In this document: piece by piece, positions 6,542-8,040 of the stretch
How the letters are laid out: the number at the start of each line of letters is the position of its first letter
Position numbering within the stretch: position 1 is the stretch's first letter
DNA from: an uncultured Treponema sp.
GTDB taxonomy: Bacteria > Spirochaetota > Spirochaetia > Treponematales > Treponemataceae
Length of the DNA stretch: 8,040 nt
Assembly: GCA_946611835.1 (NCBI GenBank)
Contig: CAMOEE010000114.1
Location: 1-8,040 of the forward strand
Direction: 5' to 3'
Notes under the pieces: model-generated
The model's database searches: none
What the model saw: only the letters and a program-made list of their open reading frames with translations
Told to the model about the DNA's origin: nothing
Position numbers and translations under genes: made by a program

Positions 6542-6714
6542 GCCCTTAAGCCTTTAATCCCTATGCGTACAATACACTATCTGTAAAACTATGTCAACTC
6601 TATATTAAAGAATTTTACGAATTTAACCGATAATAATGTAACTTTTCACAAATATCGATGTTATTTCAGTAATAATCTGTATTTTATTGACATTTATAAG
6701 AAGATGTGATTAAC

Positions 6715-6794
6715 TAGTGCAACACTATCTTATAAAGCTCTATAAAAGGGCGTTATTACCGTTGCTAAGACCATCTTATGCACTTGTATAACGC
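6715..6794. repeat. Cluster of small inverted repeats before the ATPase gene
   Basis: TAGTG-CAA-CACTA (6715-6727) is a perfect 13-nt hairpin or operator-like site. Farther on, GCGTTAT (6750-6756) pairs with ATAACGC (6788-6794) and encloses TAAGA-CCA-TCTTA (6766-6778), extendable by TGC/GCA (6763-6765/6780-6782) across a one-base bulge. AGTGC (6716-6720) also matches GCACT (6780-6784). These could be leader-RNA structures or protein-binding sites around the TATAAA boxes. Confidence 0.4.
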
Positions 6795-6840
6795 ATTGAT
6801 TAAAAAATCTTGCTGAAACTCGTTTTGTCAGCCAGTTATC

Positions 6841-6845
6841 AGGAG
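6841..6845 (+). promoter_or_regulatory. Ribosome binding site AGGAG
   Basis: AGGAG lies 5 nt before the ATG at 6851 and fixes the start of the ATPase gene. It is the only strong Shine-Dalgarno near an in-frame start there. Confidence 0.85.
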
Positions 6846-6850
6846 CTGTT

Positions 6851-8040
6851 ATGTTATTGAATTTTTCATGCTCAAATGTACGGAGTATCCGCGACAAAGT
6901 TACGCTCGACCTGCGGGCAAATACTGATGACACTTTTGAAAATACGCTTATCCGCTTCGAAAACGAGCGGGTAAATCCTGCCTGCACAATTTACGGCTCC
7001 AACGCAACAGGGAAGACAAGCGTCCTTACGGGAATGGCGAACATGCAGGGAATGGTGCTTACCAGTCATGTGCTTCAGCCGGGAAGCCTGTTACCCCGGG
7101 CTCCCCATCGTTTGGCTTCTGATAAGCCGACTGAATATGAAATGGAGTTTGTATGGAAGAAAACACGCTATATGTACAAGTTTTCCTACGATACCCAGAA
7201 AATAATAAAGGAAAGTCTTGCTTACGCCCCAAACGGCAGGATGGGGGTGATTTTTAGCCGGGAAGGAATGAAGGTCAAGGTCTCAGAAAAATTCAGCCGC
7301 ATAGAAAGCATGTGCAAAGAAAAACTCATGCCGAACAAGCTGGTCTTAAGTCTGGCGGTAAACAACCTGAACTATGAGGAACTTTCAAATGCATATCTTT
7401 TCTATAGCGAAGGACTTGTCGTCTTAATGAATGAAAACAACAACTGGCTTGAGTATTCGGTAAGCAAGATGGAGCACGATGCATCCATAAAAAAAATGTT
7501 CCTGGAATTTATGCGTAAGACCGGCAGTGATATCGTTGACATAAAACCAAAATCAGAACAGCGTCTTATGACGGCCGCAGAGATTCCTCCGGACATGCCG
7601 CCCGCCATTCGTGCCATGGTCTTAAATCAGCCGGTGCTTACCACTTCGGTAAAGACAATTTATAAGGGATTTTCCCTTGATCTGGTAGAAGAGTCAATGG
7701 GAACGCAGAAGCTCATAAAGCTTATGTGCCCGATTATGGACATCTTTCAGAAGGGAAAGACCTTTGTTTGCGATGAAATTGAATGTCATTTGCATCCGCT
7801 GATTGTCCGGCAGCTCGTCACACGCTTTATAAGGGGGAAGGTGAGCGATGCCCAGATTATCTGCGCTACCCACAATGTTGAGATGCTTGACCTGAATCTT
7901 TTCCGCCGTGATCAGATCTGGTTTACCGACATCAATCCCGACTACCACCGCACCACACTAAAAGCCCTTTCTTCCTACCAGTGCCGCAAGGACGAGAATG
8001 TACAGCGTAAATATCTGGAGAGTAAGTATTGCCGTGTGGC
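6851..8040 (+). CDS. ABC-type AAA ATPase, COG1106 (AAA_15/AAA_21) family, 3' end beyond window (partial)
   Basis: An open frame runs from ATG 6851 to the right edge with no stop (396 full codons). The protein begins MLLNFSCSNVRSIRDKVTLD, the usual start of COG1106 ATPases. Walker A is GSNATGKT (49-56) in IYGSNATGKTSVL. A long insert follows (about 90-270). The ABC-type signature is ESMGTQKL (281-288), Walker B is TFVCDEIECHLHP (304-316, D308/E309) and the H-switch is ATHN (339-342, H341). All catalytic motifs are present, so an active SMC/OLD-like dimeric ATPase is expected in the cytoplasm. Family members include AbiLi-type and AriA-type defence ATPases, often followed by an RloB/TOPRIM effector, but many are uncharacterised. 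The gene is GC-richer than the glycosyltransferases (63% over 7561-7620). Only the C-terminus is missing. Confidence 0.9.
   Translation, partial: MLLNFSCSNVRSIRDKVTLDLRANTDDTFENTLIRFENERVNPACTIYGSNATGKTSVLTGMANMQGMVLTSHVLQPGSLLPRAPHRLASDKPTEYEMEFVWKKTRYMYKFSYDTQKIIKESLAYAPNGRMGVIFSREGMKVKVSEKFSRIESMCKEKLMPNKLVLSLAVNNLNYEELSNAYLFYSEGLVVLMNENNNWLEYSVSKMEHDASIKKMFLEFMRKTGSDIVDIKPKSEQRLMTAAEIPPDMPPAIRAMVLNQPVLTTSVKTIYKGFSLDLVEESMGTQKLIKLMCPIMDIFQKGKTFVCDEIECHLHPLIVRQLVTRFIRGKVSDAQIICATHNVEMLDLNLFRRDQIWFTDINPDYHRTTLKALSSYQCRKDENVQRKYLESKYCRV

Larger units (their letters stand above)
6542..6850. other. AT-rich non-coding stretch upstream of the ATPase gene
   Basis: No credible gene is present: every ATG here opens only a few codons, the longest being about 12. 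Contents are small inverted repeats at 6715-6727 and 6750-6794, an isolated TTGACA at 6687-6692 with no good -10 at the right distance (best is TTAACT at 6710-6715, 3 of 6), and two TATAAA boxes at 6731-6736 and 6741-6746 lacking recognisable -35 elements. One of these may form a weak promoter for the ATPase gene, but I cannot choose between them. Confidence 0.6.

Noticed and set aside
6238..6549. A 103-codon plus-strand open frame
   Set aside because: It begins inside the minus-strand HU-like gene, crosses that gene's leader and the perfect promoter, has no ribosome binding site and resembles no protein family.
6450..6557. A 35-codon plus-strand frame starting MSFTDVSNQ downstream of the perfect promoter
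   Set aside because: It reads straight through the hairpins and T10 tract, has only a weak GGTGAT as ribosome binding site, and its end is a hydrophobic run generated by the T-tract. More likely RNA sequence than a gene, though not excluded.
6687..6692. A second exact TTGACA as the promoter of the ATPase gene
   Set aside because: At 16-18 bp downstream the best -10 is TTAACT with three of six matches, so it is not called as a promoter on its own.
6321..6850. CRISPR array, insertion-sequence ends or tRNA in the large intergenic region
   Set aside because: No regularly spaced direct repeats, no transposase remnant and no tRNA cloverleaf or T-loop motif were seen.
6730..7069. Minus-strand open frames opposite the start of the ATPase gene
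   Set aside because: They lie antisense to a gene with clear start, Shine-Dalgarno and Walker A motif, and their translations show no domain features.

Overview
The window most likely comes from a low-to-mid-GC host-associated bacterium. A spirochaete of the Treponema type is my best guess, but this is inference only. The grounds are: a 255-residue protein with an HU-like N-terminus and a DUF4469-like C-terminus; an AAA-ATPase-like/PD-(D/E)XK protein of the kind abundant in gut and oral Treponema, Bacteroidetes and Clostridia; and sigma70-type TTGACA/TATAAT promoters, which argue against Bacteroidetes. There is no rRNA or tRNA to settle it.

Layout. Bases 1-3835 hold four glycosyltransferase genes on the minus strand, read right to left: a GT2 enzyme (3835-2894), a GT4 enzyme (2879-1704), a second GT4 enzyme (1707-640) and a third GT4 enzyme (638 to beyond base 1, truncated by the window edge). 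Gaps are 14 bp, a 4-bp ATGA overlap and 1 bp, so they look like one translationally coupled operon that builds a surface polysaccharide or glycan. The last two are tandem paralogues, about 57% identical over the shared part by hand count. Upstream on the same strand, 46 bp away, is a 525-residue AAA-ATPase-like protein with a C-terminal PD-(D/E)XK-type nuclease motif (5459-3882), which has its own extended -10 promoter and strong ribosome binding site. Further upstream is the HU-like/DUF4469 protein (6320-5553). A perfect 12-bp hairpin after its stop codon carries its T-tract on the plus strand, the opposite of what the gene needs.

Bases 6321-6850 are a 530-bp AT-rich intergenic region from which transcription diverges. 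It holds a hairpin touching the Shine-Dalgarno of the minus-strand HU-like gene; a perfect extended-consensus plus-strand promoter (TTGACA, 18 bp, TATAAT, with TG extension) inside a 74-bp imperfect dyad that also carries a facing minus-strand TTGACA; a candidate ~105-nt small RNA or attenuated leader ending in alternative hairpins and a T10 tract; and several small inverted repeats before the next gene.

From 6851 to the window end a plus-strand gene encodes an ABC-type AAA ATPase of the COG1106 (AAA_15/AAA_21) kind, complete from its start but cut off at codon 396. Relatives include the ATPases of the AbiL and PARIS defence systems, so the gene just outside the right edge matters most for deciding its role. 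The most unexplained part of the window is the regulatory/RNA block at 6399-6545.
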